NCBI GenBank assembly: GCA_900489925.1
Contig: UEHQ01000016.1
Span: forward strand, 1-64,000
Origin: Hyphomicrobiales bacterium
GTDB lineage: Bacteria > Pseudomonadota > Alphaproteobacteria > Rhizobiales > Rhizobiaceae
Direction: 5' to 3'
DNA length: 64,000 bases
The notes beneath the pieces were generated by a model, which worked only from the letters and a program-made list of their open reading frames with translations, did no database searches and had not been told where the DNA came from. The translations under genes and the position numbers were made by a program. Shown here piece after piece: positions 1 to 9,759 of this stretch. The first letter of the stretch is position 1, and every line of letters begins with the position of its first letter.

Positions 1-2
1 AC

Positions 3-299
3 CTGACGATCGACAACCTGCGCATTGCCCAGACGATCTTCGTCACGCGCGACTTCAATCTCGCAAAGCAGATCATGGAGGTGAAGGTCGAGGTTCGCCG
101 CATGGAGAAGCAATCGTCCGAGCGCCACCTCGAGCGCCTGCGCGACGGTCGCGCCGACAGCCTGCAGACCAGCTCCCTGCACCTGGACATGCTGCGCGAC
201 CTCAAGCGCATCAACGCCCACATCGTCTCCGTCGCACACCCCATCCTCGACGAAAGCGGCCTGCTTATCGAAAGCCGCGTCCGCAAAGCGGCGGAATAG
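3..299 (+). CDS. Na/Pi cotransporter family protein, C-terminal part (partial, 5' end outside window)
   Basis: The frame is open from the left edge to a TAG stop. It encodes about 98 residues of a charged, helical segment rich in Arg, Glu and Leu (for example RRMEKQSSERHLERLRDG). This matches the cytoplasmic PhoU-like tail that ends sodium/phosphate cotransporter II-related (NptA/YjbB-type) proteins. The membrane part that would carry phosphate uptake lies outside the window, so the family call rests on the tail alone. The next gene is convergent and begins only a few bases after the stop. Confidence 0.6.
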   Translation: MTIDNLRIAQTIFVTRDFNLAKQIMEVKVEVRRMEKQSSERHLERLRDGRADSLQTSSLHLDMLRDLKRINAHIVSVAHPILDESGLLIESRVRKAAE

Positions 300-305
300 C
301 TCTGG

Positions 306-566
306 TCAATCGGCGGATGGCAGGCGGCGCATTGTAAACTCGATCTGATCGCCGTCGAGCTGGCGCCAGCTCTCCACTTCGGTCCAGTAGGCAGCTTTGG
401 GATATTCGTCGAACCATTCGCGCGCCTTGGCGCGGGCGTCGAGCAGAGCGAGACAGTAGGTCTGCCGCACGAAGCGGTCGTTTTTCCGGGGCGTACCCTC
501 GGCCCTATGAGTTGCAATCCTGCGCTTCAAGCCGTCAAAGGACGGAGGTCCTGGGATCTTCGTCAT
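306..566 (-). CDS. conserved hypothetical protein, 86 aa
   Basis: A small basic protein starting MTKIPGPPSF and ending RRLPSAD. The longer frame in the same phase runs back through hemF and is an artefact. The ATG at 566 is preceded by an AGGTAAGG-type ribosome binding site, so this internal start was chosen. It has no signal peptide or membrane segment. It is rich in Arg, Trp and Tyr in the second half (REWFDEYPKAAYW). I do not recognise a named domain. It is convergent with the transporter gene on its left and divergent from hemF. Confidence 0.6.
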   Translation of the reverse strand: MTKIPGPPSFDGLKRRIATHRAEGTPRKNDRFVRQTYCLALLDARAKAREWFDEYPKAAYWTEVESWRQLDGDQIEFTMRRLPSAD

Positions 567-743
567 AAACCTTACCTCTACAGGAAAAGGTAATATCGAA
601 AATCGCTTTTTGCGAGTCGAATCTGAAGCGGGCTCAGACCGTGGCGACTGTTGGCGATAACCCTGCGCAACTGCTATCAGGGGCGATAATGACGAAAGTA
701 CGAGTCGCGTCGGATGACGCACGCTCACCGGAGACGAGACGAC

Positions 744-1658
744 ATGGAAAGACCGGAACTGCCGATCGGGCTGCCCGAGGACATAGAAGACAAGAAGACC
801 GCGGCCCGGACATGGTTCGAAGGTCTCCGGGATGCGATCTGCGCCTCTTTTGAAACGCTGGAAGATGAGCTGGAAGGCCCACTGTCGGACCGCCAGCCGG
901 GACGTTTCGTCGCCAAGGACTGGCAGCGCGAAAACGGCGCCGGTGGTGGCGGCCGGATGTCGATGATGGAAGGCCGCGTCTTCGAGAAGGTCGGCGTGCA
1001 TACGTCCACCGTTTTCGGCGAGTTCGCACCCGACCTTCGCGCCCAGATGCCTGGCGCCAAGGACGACCCGCGCTTCTGGGCATCCGGCATTTCGCTGATC
1101 GCCCATCCGGTCAACCCGAATGTTCCGGCCGTCCATATGAATACGCGCATGGTGGTCACCTCGAGCCGCTGGTTCGGCGGTGGCGCAGACCTCACCCCTG
1201 TTCTCGACCGGCGCCGAACGCAGGAGGATGAGGACAGCAGGCTCTTCCACAAGGCGATGGAAATCGCCTGTCGCAGCCACTCGACCGTCGCCGATTATGC
1301 TGCCTACAAGACATGGTGCGACGAGTATTTCTTCCTGAAGCATCGCAACGAGCCCCGCGGCATCGGCGGCATCTTCTACGACTGGCTCCATTCGAGCGAC
1401 GAAGCCGGCGGATGGGATGCCGATTTTGCCTTCACGCGTGACGTCGGTCGCGCCTTCTCCATGGTTTATCCACGGATTGTTCGCTCGAACTTCAATAAAC
1501 AGTGGACAGACCAGGATCGTGAAGAACAATTGATTCGCCGTGGGCGCTATGTTGAGTTCAATCTCCTCTACGATCGTGGGACGATCTTCGGCCTGAAAAC
1601 GGGCGGGAACGTGGAGTCCATCCTCTCATCCCTGCCCCCGACGGTTCGCTGGCCGTGA
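744..1658 (+). CDS. hemF: oxygen-dependent coproporphyrinogen III oxidase HemF
   Basis: HemF performs the oxygen-dependent decarboxylation of coproporphyrinogen III to protoporphyrinogen IX, a late cytosolic step of haem synthesis. The 304-residue product has the usual family length. Visible signatures in order are a Gly-rich [16 protein letters not shown] block near residue 65, [11 protein letters not shown] near 85, [10 protein letters not shown] near 145, the [11 protein letters not shown] segment near 205, and the C-terminal [18 protein letters not shown] followed by SILSSLPP. The ATG at 744 was preferred to the in-frame ATG at 714 because the latter adds a short Arg/His-rich extension unlike the family. 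It stands alone; the window also carries a haem receptor and a HugZ-like protein much further downstream. Confidence 0.95.
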   Translation: MERPELPIGLPEDIEDKKTAARTWFEGLRDAICASFETLEDELEGPLSDRQPGRFVAKDWQRENGAGGGGRMSMMEGRVFEKVGVHTSTVFGEFAPDLRAQMPGAKDDPRFWASGISLIAHPVNPNVPAVHMNTRMVVTSSRWFGGGADLTPVLDRRRTQEDEDSRLFHKAMEIACRSHSTVADYAAYKTWCDEYFFLKHRNEPRGIGGIFYDWLHSSDEAGGWDADFAFTRDVGRAFSMVYPRIVRSNFNKQWTDQDREEQLIRRGRYVEFNLLYDRGTIFGLKTGGNVESILSSLPPTVRWP

Positions 1659-1760
1659 TAGCGGAGGAGTGATCGAAAAAAGCGTTGAGAGGCTTTCAAT
1701 TCTGCACATGGAATACTAATTTCAGAGGTGTTCGTACGTAACAATCGGAGGAGGATTGTC

Positions 1761-2021
1761 ATGACGATACAGAGTGGATCGCCGGCATCGGCGGATGTCC
1801 AGGAGACATCCCGTCCAATCGGTGCACCGGAGTTCCTGCAGAGGCTTGCCGAAGAGCTGAGAGCAAAAAGCGGCTCCGACCTGCCCCTTTCCTGCTATAT
1901 CGAACAGGTAAAGCTTCAGTTGGCCGGAGGCAGGTCTCCGGAGGAGCTGGCGGGCTTGGTACGAGGACAGAATAACACCGCCAACAACGCCTGCTATCGC
2001 GCCTGGGCAATGCCCGAATAG
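1761..2021 (+). CDS. hypothetical protein, 86 aa
   Basis: The start is set by a strong GGAGGAGG ribosome binding site at 1747-1754, six bases before the ATG. The product (MTIQSGSPAS...YRAWAMPE) is small and mildly acidic, with no signal peptide or transmembrane stretch. The central part (APEFLQRLAEELRAKSG) is probably helical. The two Cys residues lie in SCYIEQVK and NNACYRAW. I do not recognise the family. A GC-rich hairpin separates it from the DUF1059 gene, so the two may be co-transcribed with unequal output. Confidence 0.6.
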   Translation: MTIQSGSPASADVQETSRPIGAPEFLQRLAEELRAKSGSDLPLSCYIEQVKLQLAGGRSPEELAGLVRGQNNTANNACYRAWAMPE

Positions 2022-2034
2022 CGCCGTCATCAAA

Positions 2035-2057
2035 CCGGCCGGTGCGGCACCGGCCGG
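2035..2057 (+). other. GC-rich intergenic hairpin
   Basis: Arms CCGGCCGGTG (2035-2044) and CACCGGCCGG (2048-2057) form a perfect 10-bp stem with a 3-base loop. There is no T-run on either side. It is therefore a stable processing or pausing hairpin rather than a clear intrinsic terminator between the two small genes. Confidence 0.6.
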
Positions 2058-2134
2058 AACCTTCTCACCACTTCGAACATTCACCCATGGCGCGACAGCG
2101 TCATGAACTCGTTGAATTCAGGCAGGAGGAAGGA

Positions 2135-2320
2135 ATGAGACTTTTCGAATGTGGAACGCTCGTGCCCGGTTGCAACTGGCATACCCGGGCCAATGATGAT
2201 GCGGAAGTTGTCCGCCGCGCGGTCGAACACATGAAATCGGCACACGGCGAAACCATCATCCGCGAAAACATGGTCGACAACATCAAGGCGCGGATCCGCA
2301 ACGAAGCGACGGCCGCCTGA
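2135..2320 (+). CDS. DUF1059 domain-containing protein, 61 aa
   Basis: A very small protein that begins MRLFECGTLVPGCNWHTRAN and continues with a helix containing EVVRRAVEHMKSAHG. The pattern of two Cys around a Pro-Gly, followed by a His-containing helix, is typical of the DUF1059 family of short predicted metal-binding proteins. The start at 2135 has a very strong AGGAGGAAGG ribosome binding site, whereas upstream in-frame starts have none. The stop lies one base from the convergent cca stop. The function of the family is unknown. Confidence 0.8.
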   Translation: MRLFECGTLVPGCNWHTRANDDAEVVRRAVEHMKSAHGETIIRENMVDNIKARIRNEATAA

Positions 2321-2321
2321 T

Positions 2322-3575
2322 TTACTTTACCAGTTGAGAAAGCCGGGCGAGCAGCGCCGCCCGGTCAGGAGCGAAATTCTCCTCGATCCACTGGTTTTCA
2401 AGGAGAGACAGGGTCTCGCCGACCCGCTTGCCTGCGGGAATTCCGGCGCCAAGCATGTCGCTTCCGCTCAGCGGAAAGGCTGGCTTCTCCCACCGCATGG
2501 CATGTTCCAGCAGCTTCCCGAGCCGCGCCGACCGTGCCATTTCGTTCATGTCGCCTTCGACCTTACCCCGGGCAACCGCTAGAGCCAGCTTCAGCCGGGT
2601 CGTTATCCCGTCTGCACCGTTGCGATAAAGCAGCCGGTCGAACGCCGCGGATGATATCTCGTCGCTCGGAGGCGTGACGCTCGACCAACGCTTGAAAAAC
2701 TCCGCCTCGGCCCGCGAAAACTTCAGCCGGGCAGCCATCTTCTCCAGCCGTTCGCCATCCGGCGGGACGATCGCGGCGAGCCGCAGTAGCGGATCAGGCT
2801 TCCAACCGAGCGCTTTTTCCGTCGCAATCAGCGATGGGATCGCATCAATGCCCCACTTTTCCGTCTCCGGCAGGATTTCCGTGAGCGCCGCCACCTGGCG
2901 CATCCACAACAGCGCCCGTCCCGGATCTTCCGCGGCCAGAAGCTTCCGCATCTCCGACCAGATCCGTTCGGCGGAGAGCGTCTTGAGCTTCGATCGCGCG
3001 GCCGCGCAAGCGCGCAACCCGTCGGCATCCGGCCTCCCCGAGCCGTAATAGGCAAAGAAGCGGAAGAAACGCAGGATCCTGAGATAATCCTCGGCAATCC
3101 GCGTCGCCGCATCGCCAATAAAGCGGATATTACGCCGCTCGATATCGGCAAGCCCGCCGACGAGATCGATCACCTCTCCCTTTTCATCGACGTAAAGGGC
3201 ATTGATCGTCAGATCCCGCCTGTCGGCGTCCGTCTGCCAATCGGTGCTGAACGCAACCTTCGCCCGACGGCCATCCGTCTCCATGTCGGCCCTGAGCGTC
3301 GTCACCTCGAAGGGTTTGCCGCCAATCACCAGCGTCACCGTTCCGTGGTCCACACCCGTCGGAACAGCCTTGATTCCGGCCGCCTTCGCCCGCTCGATGA
3401 CAGTATCCGGCGTCAACGTTGTTGCAACGTCGATATCGCTGACGGGCATCCCCATCAGGCTGTTGCGAACCGCCCCGCCGACAACCCGGCCCTCGCCGCC
3501 ATCCGCGTTCAGCAGTGCAAGAACGCGCCCGAGCGCCAGGTCCTTGAACCATGCCTCGTGAGCAAGGTTGGTCAT
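2322..3575 (-). CDS. cca: CCA tRNA nucleotidyltransferase
   Basis: This enzyme adds or repairs the 3' CCA of tRNA (class II nucleotidyltransferase, cytosolic). The 417-residue product shows the polymerase-beta-like core in order: GGAVRNSLMG near residue 35, the catalytic metal ligands in SDIDVATT near 48, the RRDLTINALYVD motif near 120 and RILRFFRFFA near 165. The residue after GGxVR is Asn where many relatives have Asp. The C-terminal half is the variable helical tRNA-binding part. Its ATG overlaps the TGA of the upstream Nudix gene by four bases, so the two genes are translationally coupled in one operon. In many bacteria a separate gene, rather than a fusion, supplies CCA repair, as here. 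Confidence 0.93.
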   Translation of the reverse strand: MTNLAHEAWFKDLALGRVLALLNADGGEGRVVGGAVRNSLMGMPVSDIDVATTLTPDTVIERAKAAGIKAVPTGVDHGTVTLVIGGKPFEVTTLRADMETDGRRAKVAFSTDWQTDADRRDLTINALYVDEKGEVIDLVGGLADIERRNIRFIGDAATRIAEDYLRILRFFRFFAYYGSGRPDADGLRACAAARSKLKTLSAERIWSEMRKLLAAEDPGRALLWMRQVAALTEILPETEKWGIDAIPSLIATEKALGWKPDPLLRLAAIVPPDGERLEKMAARLKFSRAEAEFFKRWSSVTPPSDEISSAAFDRLLYRNGADGITTRLKLALAVARGKVEGDMNEMARSARLGKLLEHAMRWEKPAFPLSGSDMLGAGIPAGKRVGETLSLLENQWIEENFAPDRAALLARLSQLVK

Positions 3576-4222
3576 GCATAAAGCCTTTCATAGAGCGTCC
3601 GAACAATGCCCGCGGTGATGCCCCAAATCGTGCGCGTTTCATAGGGCATGCTGTAGAAATGCCGATCGAGACCATCGACCGCCCGTCTGTTGCGGTTGTG
3701 GTTGGACGGGTTCATCAGGAAGGACAGCGGCACCTCGAAGACATCGTCGACCTCATCAGGATTGAGCTTGAGCTCGAAGCCGCGATTGACGACGGCGAGG
3801 ATCGGGGTGATCCGGAATCCTGTCGATGCCAGATAGTTGGGCAGCCGCCCCACCGTTTCGATGAAGGAACTCGCAAGCCCGATTTCCTCCTCGGCTTCAC
3901 GTACCGCAGCGTCTTCCGGCGTCTCCTCGGCGCCATCGATCTTGCCGCCCGGAAAGGCGATCTGCCCGGAATGCTCCCGCAACGTCGAGGTGCGCTGCGT
4001 AAAGATCACGCGCGCATCGTCACCGTAGTCCACCACTGGCACCAGAACGGCGGCATCCCGAAGCTTGAACGTCTCGACCTTCGCGACGATGTCGGGATTG
4101 AGAATATGATCGCCGTGGTCACGCCAGGAGAGCTCGACCGGCCCACCACTTTGATGAAGCGCGCGCCGGCGAAATTCTGAAGCGGAATAAAGAGCGCTGC
4201 GATTGCTCAACACATCGGTCAT
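3572..4222 (-). CDS. CoA pyrophosphatase, Nudix family (NudL type)
   Basis: Predicted to hydrolyse coenzyme A or its derivatives to phosphopantetheine and adenosine diphosphate. The 216-residue product carries the UPF0035 signature LREHSGQIAFPGGKIDG directly followed by a canonical Nudix box (GGKIDGAEETPEDAAVREAE, continuing EEIGL) near residues 90-120. The start at 4222 (MTDVLSNR) was chosen over an upstream in-frame ATG because it overlaps the stop of the DUF1285 gene in an ATGA arrangement. The 3' end overlaps cca in the same way. The gene is thus the middle member of a three-gene translationally coupled operon. Confidence 0.88.
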   Translation of the reverse strand: MTDVLSNRSALYSASEFRRRALHQSGGPVELSWRDHGDHILNPDIVAKVETFKLRDAAVLVPVVDYGDDARVIFTQRTSTLREHSGQIAFPGGKIDGAEETPEDAAVREAEEEIGLASSFIETVGRLPNYLASTGFRITPILAVVNRGFELKLNPDEVDDVFEVPLSFLMNPSNHNRNRRAVDGLDRHFYSMPYETRTIWGITAGIVRTLYERLYA

Positions 4223-4842
4223 CTGGATAGCAAGTCCAGTTCGTCGGCAGGCATGACGGCGAAGATCTCTCCGCCGGAACGCACGCAAAACATCGCCACG
4301 CCATCGACATCGCAGATTTCGCCAAGTTCGACGAGTTCATACATGACCGCGCGCGAAATCAGAGCCTCGAGCCGGCCGCGCACATGAAGATAGGGCTTCA
4401 GCTCCTTGTTGTCGCCATGGATCACGAAACGGAGCGGATGCTCCTTGCCGGCCTCCACGACGTCACCGACATTGGTGCGAAAGGTCAGCTGCCGTTCGCC
4501 GTCTTCTCCCGAGGCATTCATCTCCACCGCAATAAAGGGCGCATCGGCGATCCTGATGCCGACTTTTTCCACAGGAGTTACGAGGTAAGTCCTTCCATCG
4601 TCATCTTTTCTCAGGACCGTCGAAAACAGTCGAACCAGCGGTGCCCGACCGATCGGGGTACCCATGTAGAACCAGGTTCCGTCCGCGCGGATTTCCATGT
4701 CGATATCGCCGCAGAAGGGCGGATTCCAACGGTCAACGGGGGGAAGACCGCGCTTCCCGCTGCCGGTATCGCCCGCGGCGCGCGCGATCAACGCGGCCAA
4801 ATCCGCTGCATCCGTCGTCGCCTTGATATCCTCGGCTGCCAT
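4219..4842 (-). CDS. DUF1285 domain-containing protein, 207 aa
   Basis: The N-terminal half contains the conserved NPPFCGDIDMEIRADGTWFY segment and GTPIGRAPLVRLFSTVL, which define the DUF1285 family of small soluble proteins of unknown function. The protein has no signal peptide or membrane segment. A GGACGGAAG ribosome binding site precedes the ATG. It is the first gene of the DUF1285 - Nudix - cca operon and is transcribed divergently from the MoxR operon. The 158-base divergent region between them must carry both promoters. Confidence 0.85.
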   Translation of the reverse strand: MAAEDIKATTDAADLAALIARAAGDTGSGKRGLPPVDRWNPPFCGDIDMEIRADGTWFYMGTPIGRAPLVRLFSTVLRKDDDGRTYLVTPVEKVGIRIADAPFIAVEMNASGEDGERQLTFRTNVGDVVEAGKEHPLRFVIHGDNKELKPYLHVRGRLEALISRAVMYELVELGEICDVDGVAMFCVRSGGEIFAVMPADELDLLSR

Positions 4843-5000
4843 TCTTCCGTCCCGGTTTACGCTTAACCCAGTATCGTCACGAGATAGTCATTCGAAACGA
4901 ACTTGTCAGCCCGCAACATCTTCATAACTCTATCGGGTATGAGGCACACGTGTAAGTCCGCCGATTCGCGACGAATGATGTCAGCCGCTGGAGATGCCTG

Positions 5001-6011
<1,011 letters not shown>

Positions 6012-6024
6012 GGAAGCCTCACGC

Positions 6025-6945
6025 GTGGCATCTATCGGACAGATCGTCAATCCGACCTCAGGCAGCGATGCGCTTGCGCGTGCAAGGCAGCGCGCCAGCT
6101 TGGTGCCGGATTGTCTGGTGGAAGCCAAGCGTATCGCCAACACGGTGATCGCCGGCTGGCACGGCCGCCGCAAGCGCGGCATCGGCGAGAACTTCTGGCA
6201 GTTTCGCCCCTATACCGAGGGTGAAAGCCTGGCGCGCATCGACTGGCGCAGATCCGCTCGCGACGACCATACCTACATTCGCGATCGCGAATGGGAAGCG
6301 GCCCACACGATATGGCTGTGGGCCGACATGTCGCCGTCGATGATGTACAAATCCACGTTCGGCAGCGTCTCGAAGGAAAGCCGGGCGCTGGTCATCATGC
6401 TGGCGCTTGCGGAGATCCTGTCCCGCTCCGGCGAACGCGTCGGCTGCCCCGGCGTGATGGAGCCGATTTCGGCGCGCAATGCCGCCGAGCGGCTCGCCGC
6501 GGCACTGATGCACGCACCCTTCACCGGCGGACTGCCGGAAACCTCGATGATCCGCGGCTGGAGCGATCTGGTGCTGATCGGTGACTTTCTCGATGACGCG
6601 CAGGCTGTTATGGCGCGCCTCAGCCCGCTGGCGCGGCGCGGTCTGCGCGGTCATGTCATCGAAGTCGCCGACCCGGCCGAAGAACTGTTTCCCTATAGCG
6701 GACGAACCGAGTTCAGCGACCCGGAGACCGGCCTCAAGCTCACCTCCGGCCGTGCCGAAAATGTTCGCGATGCCTACACCCGCGCCTATCTCGCCCGACG
6801 CGATGATCTCGGCCAGGCGCTGCGCCATCTCGGCTGGACATTCATAAGCCATCGCACGGATCATCTTGCGTCGGAGGCGCTGGTGGCTGTCCACATGTAC
6901 CTCTCAGGCATGCCGGCTAAGGCCACGCACGGAGGGCAGCTATGA
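6025..6945 (+). CDS. DUF58 domain-containing protein
   Basis: A 306-residue protein with the DUF58 core: FWQFRPYTEGESLARIDWRR near residues 58-76, and a vWFA-like LWADMSPSM with a MIDAS-like D-x-S-x-S at residues 101-105. No transmembrane segment is obvious, unlike many longer DUF58 proteins. The start is taken at the GTG at 6025, which follows an AAGGAAG site; the longer in-frame ATG at 5974 lies inside the moxR gene. The 3' end overlaps the next gene by four bases. It is probably the client or adaptor of the MoxR ATPase. Confidence 0.9.
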   Translation: MASIGQIVNPTSGSDALARARQRASLVPDCLVEAKRIANTVIAGWHGRRKRGIGENFWQFRPYTEGESLARIDWRRSARDDHTYIRDREWEAAHTIWLWADMSPSMMYKSTFGSVSKESRALVIMLALAEILSRSGERVGCPGVMEPISARNAAERLAAALMHAPFTGGLPETSMIRGWSDLVLIGDFLDDAQAVMARLSPLARRGLRGHVIEVADPAEELFPYSGRTEFSDPETGLKLTSGRAENVRDAYTRAYLARRDDLGQALRHLGWTFISHRTDHLASEALVAVHMYLSGMPAKATHGGQL

Positions 6946-9758
6946 ACGCCCTTCCCTTCGCATTCGCCTATCCCGCCATCCTGGGTGCTCTTGTAGCACT
7001 TCCCGTCATCTGGTGGCTGCTACGGCTGACGCCACCGCGTCCGAAGGCGGAGGTCTTTCCGCCGCTGAAGATCCTCGCAACCGTGCTGAAGCGCGAGGAA
7101 ACGCCAGCCCAAAGCCCATGGTGGCTGACGCTGCTTCGCATGCTGATCGCAACCGCTGTGATCCTCGCCATCGCCGATCCCGTGTTCAATCCGCGCACCG
7201 GCACGCTCGCCTCCGGCGGTCCGCTAGTGCTCTTCGTCGACAACGGCTGGGCGACCTCCCCCGACTGGGAGCGTCGCGTCAAAACCGCCGATGCGCTGAT
7301 CGATGACGCCGAGGCGGCAGGCACGCCGGTTGCGATCGCGTTTACCGCGGACCAGACCAACGACGCCGTACCCGGCACTGCCCAGGCCGCCCGCGACAAG
7401 CTGCGCGCTGCCGAACCGGCACCGCTCGTGCCGGATCGCCATCGCGCCTTCGACGCGCTGCGTGCTGCCCTGAACCGTGTCCATCCCGGTACGCTCGCCT
7501 TCCTGTCGGACGGTGCCGCCTCAAAGGACAACGACACGATCGTTCGCCAGCTCTCGGATTTGCAACCGGCGCAATTGCGGCTGATCACCGGCGACACCTC
7601 GGGCATCGTGGCCATCACATCGGCGGCCAACGCAGCGGACTCGATGAATGTAAAACTGACCAGGCTCGATGGTTCAAAGCCGGCCTCGTTCGCTCTCAGC
7701 GCACTGGACACGCAAGGCCGCGCCATTGCCAATGGCAGCGCCGATTTCGGAGCCGGCCAGACTGTCGCCACGAGCTCGGTCTCGGCACCATTCGAAATGC
7801 GCAATGACTTTGCCCGCATTTCCGTAACCAACGCCGGAACGGCCGCATCCGTTCATCTGCTTGACGATGCGTTCAAGCGCCGCCGCGTCGTGTTGCTGTC
7901 CGGTGAGAGCGCCGATAACTTCCAGCCGCTTCTGTCGCCGCTGTACTATATCCAGCGCGCGCTTCAGCCATATGCGGATCTCATCCAGCCGACGGATTCC
8001 GACCTTGCGGTCGCCATTCCGAAGCTCCTCGCAAATAATCCCTCCGTCATCGTCATGGCCGACATCGGGCGGTTGCCTGAAGAGACCTATGAACCGCTGA
8101 AGCGCTGGATATCGAACGGCGGTATGCTGTTGCGCTTCGCCGGGTCGCGCATGGCGGCGGCACCGGCCGACGATCCGCTGATACCGGTCATCCTGCGACA
8201 GGGCGAACGCGCATTGGGCGGCACGCTCTCCTGGAGCGAGCCGCAATCGCTCGCCGAATTTCCGGCCTTCGGTCCCTTTGCCGGCATCCCGCGCCCGACC
8301 GATGTGACCGTCAAGCGGCAGGTCCTGGCGGAACCGACGCCTGACTTGGCTGAACGCACATGGGCGAGCCTTTCGGACGGGACACCGCTGGTCACAATCA
8401 AGCCAATTGATGCCGGACAGATCGTCCTGTTCCATGTAACCGCCGAAGCCACATGGTCTGATCTCCCGATTTCCGGTACCTTCGTCGATATGCTGCGCAG
8501 GCTCGTACAGATGTCCCGCTCCGGCGGTGTAACGTCGGAAGCCGCGAAGGGTCTTCGCGTGTCGGAAGCATTACCGCCGTTCCGGATGCTCACCGCAAAC
8601 GGTGCGTTGTCGACCGAAACCGGCTCGGCGCGACCGTTGTTGCCGAACGCAAAAACCGAACCTGTTGCCGGCTTCGACAACCCGCCCGGGCTGTACGGCT
8701 CCGAAGACGGCTTCGTATCGCTGAACGTGCTTCCGACGGGCGCGGAGCTCAAGCCACTGGATACACAGGGAGCCAGCGTCATTCGGGAGGGCTTGATCGG
8801 CGGCGAGAGCTGGTCCGCCAAACCCTCGCTCTTCCTGGCGGCTTTCCTGCTCTTGCTTCTGGATGGTTTCATCATGCTGGTCATGAACAATGGTCTGCCG
8901 CGCGTGCGCCGGACCGCCGGAGCGGCAACCATCCTGCTTGCCGTCATGGCAGCATTCTTCGTGCAGCCGGGCGAACTGCGCGCCAATGACTCGCAGCCTG
9001 GCGACGACGTCATCCTGCAGCGACTGGACAACACGCACCTCGCCTATGTCGTGACCGGCGAACCCGATGTCGACAAGATGTCCGAACGCGGACTTGAGGG
9101 ACTGACGGAGTTCCTGACCTACCGCACCACGCTCGAGCCGGGGGCCCCCGTCGGCCTCGACCCCGCCAAGGATGAGCTGGCCTTCTATCCGATCATCTAC
9201 TGGCCGGTTTCCGCCACGGCGCCGATGCCATCGGCAGCCGCGATCAACCGGATCGACGCCTATATGCGCGACGGCGGTACGGTGCTTTTCGACACCCGCG
9301 ACCAGTTCGACGGTGTGGGAAGCAACGACAATGGCGGCACCAGTGCGAATAGTGCGCGCCTGCGCGAGATTCTCGCCAATCTCGATATTCCGCCACTGGA
9401 GCCGGTACCGTCGGACCACGTTCTGACGAAGTCGTTCTATCTCCTTTCCAGCTTTCCAGGCCGGTACGCCGGCGGCCCTCTTTGGATCGAAGCACGGCAG
9501 GACAATCGCAGTGCGAACGCGAAGTCCGCGGGCGCCGCCGACGGTGTCTCCCCGATCCTCATTACCAGCAACGACTTCGCAGGGGCCTGGGCCGTCGATG
9601 AAGGCGGACAGCCGCTGCTTCCGACCATCCCGCCGGATGAAACCCAGCGTGAATACGCGTACCGCAGCGGCGTTAACATCATGATGTATATGCTCACCGG
9701 CAACTACAAGACGGATCAGGTCCACGTCCCGGCCCTGCTGGAACGGCTGGGGCAATGA
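6942..9758 (+). CDS. large membrane protein: BatA-like N-terminus plus DUF4159
   Basis: A 938-residue protein. The N-terminus has a hydrophobic anchor (residues 7-27) followed by RLTPPRPK, as in aerotolerance BatA-type N-terminal domains, and a second segment near 66-80. The region after it (VLFVDNGWATSPDWERR) resembles a degenerate von Willebrand A fold. Two more membrane segments fall near 625-648 and 655-675. The C-terminal 250 residues (DNTHLAYVVTGEPDVDKMSE onward) form the DUF4159 domain, with YMRDGGTVLFDTRDQF typical of a ThuA/glutamine-amidotransferase-like fold. It overlaps the DUF58 gene by four bases and ends one base before the next ATG, so coupling is tight. Its role is unknown beyond membership of a MoxR-type assembly system. 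Confidence 0.88.
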   Translation: MNALPFAFAYPAILGALVALPVIWWLLRLTPPRPKAEVFPPLKILATVLKREETPAQSPWWLTLLRMLIATAVILAIADPVFNPRTGTLASGGPLVLFVDNGWATSPDWERRVKTADALIDDAEAAGTPVAIAFTADQTNDAVPGTAQAARDKLRAAEPAPLVPDRHRAFDALRAALNRVHPGTLAFLSDGAASKDNDTIVRQLSDLQPAQLRLITGDTSGIVAITSAANAADSMNVKLTRLDGSKPASFALSALDTQGRAIANGSADFGAGQTVATSSVSAPFEMRNDFARISVTNAGTAASVHLLDDAFKRRRVVLLSGESADNFQPLLSPLYYIQRALQPYADLIQPTDSDLAVAIPKLLANNPSVIVMADIGRLPEETYEPLKRWISNGGMLLRFAGSRMAAAPADDPLIPVILRQGERALGGTLSWSEPQSLAEFPAFGPFAGIPRPTDVTVKRQVLAEPTPDLAERTWASLSDGTPLVTIKPIDAGQIVLFHVTAEATWSDLPISGTFVDMLRRLVQMSRSGGVTSEAAKGLRVSEALPPFRMLTANGALSTETGSARPLLPNAKTEPVAGFDNPPGLYGSEDGFVSLNVLPTGAELKPLDTQGASVIREGLIGGESWSAKPSLFLAAFLLLLLDGFIMLVMNNGLPRVRRTAGAATILLAVMAAFFVQPGELRANDSQPGDDVILQRLDNTHLAYVVTGEPDVDKMSERGLEGLTEFLTYRTTLEPGAPVGLDPAKDELAFYPIIYWPVSATAPMPSAAAINRIDAYMRDGGTVLFDTRDQFDGVGSNDNGGTSANSARLREILANLDIPPLEPVPSDHVLTKSFYLLSSFPGRYAGGPLWIEARQDNRSANAKSAGAADGVSPILITSNDFAGAWAVDEGGQPLLPTIPPDETQREYAYRSGVNIMMYMLTGNYKTDQVHVPALLERLGQ

Positions 9759-9759
9759 T

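Noticed and set aside
1712..1734. General-stress (EcfG-type) promoter GGAAT...GTT upstream of the small gene at 1761
   Set aside because: The -35-like GGAAT does not match GGAAC and the spacing is several bases shorter than the rhizobial consensus.
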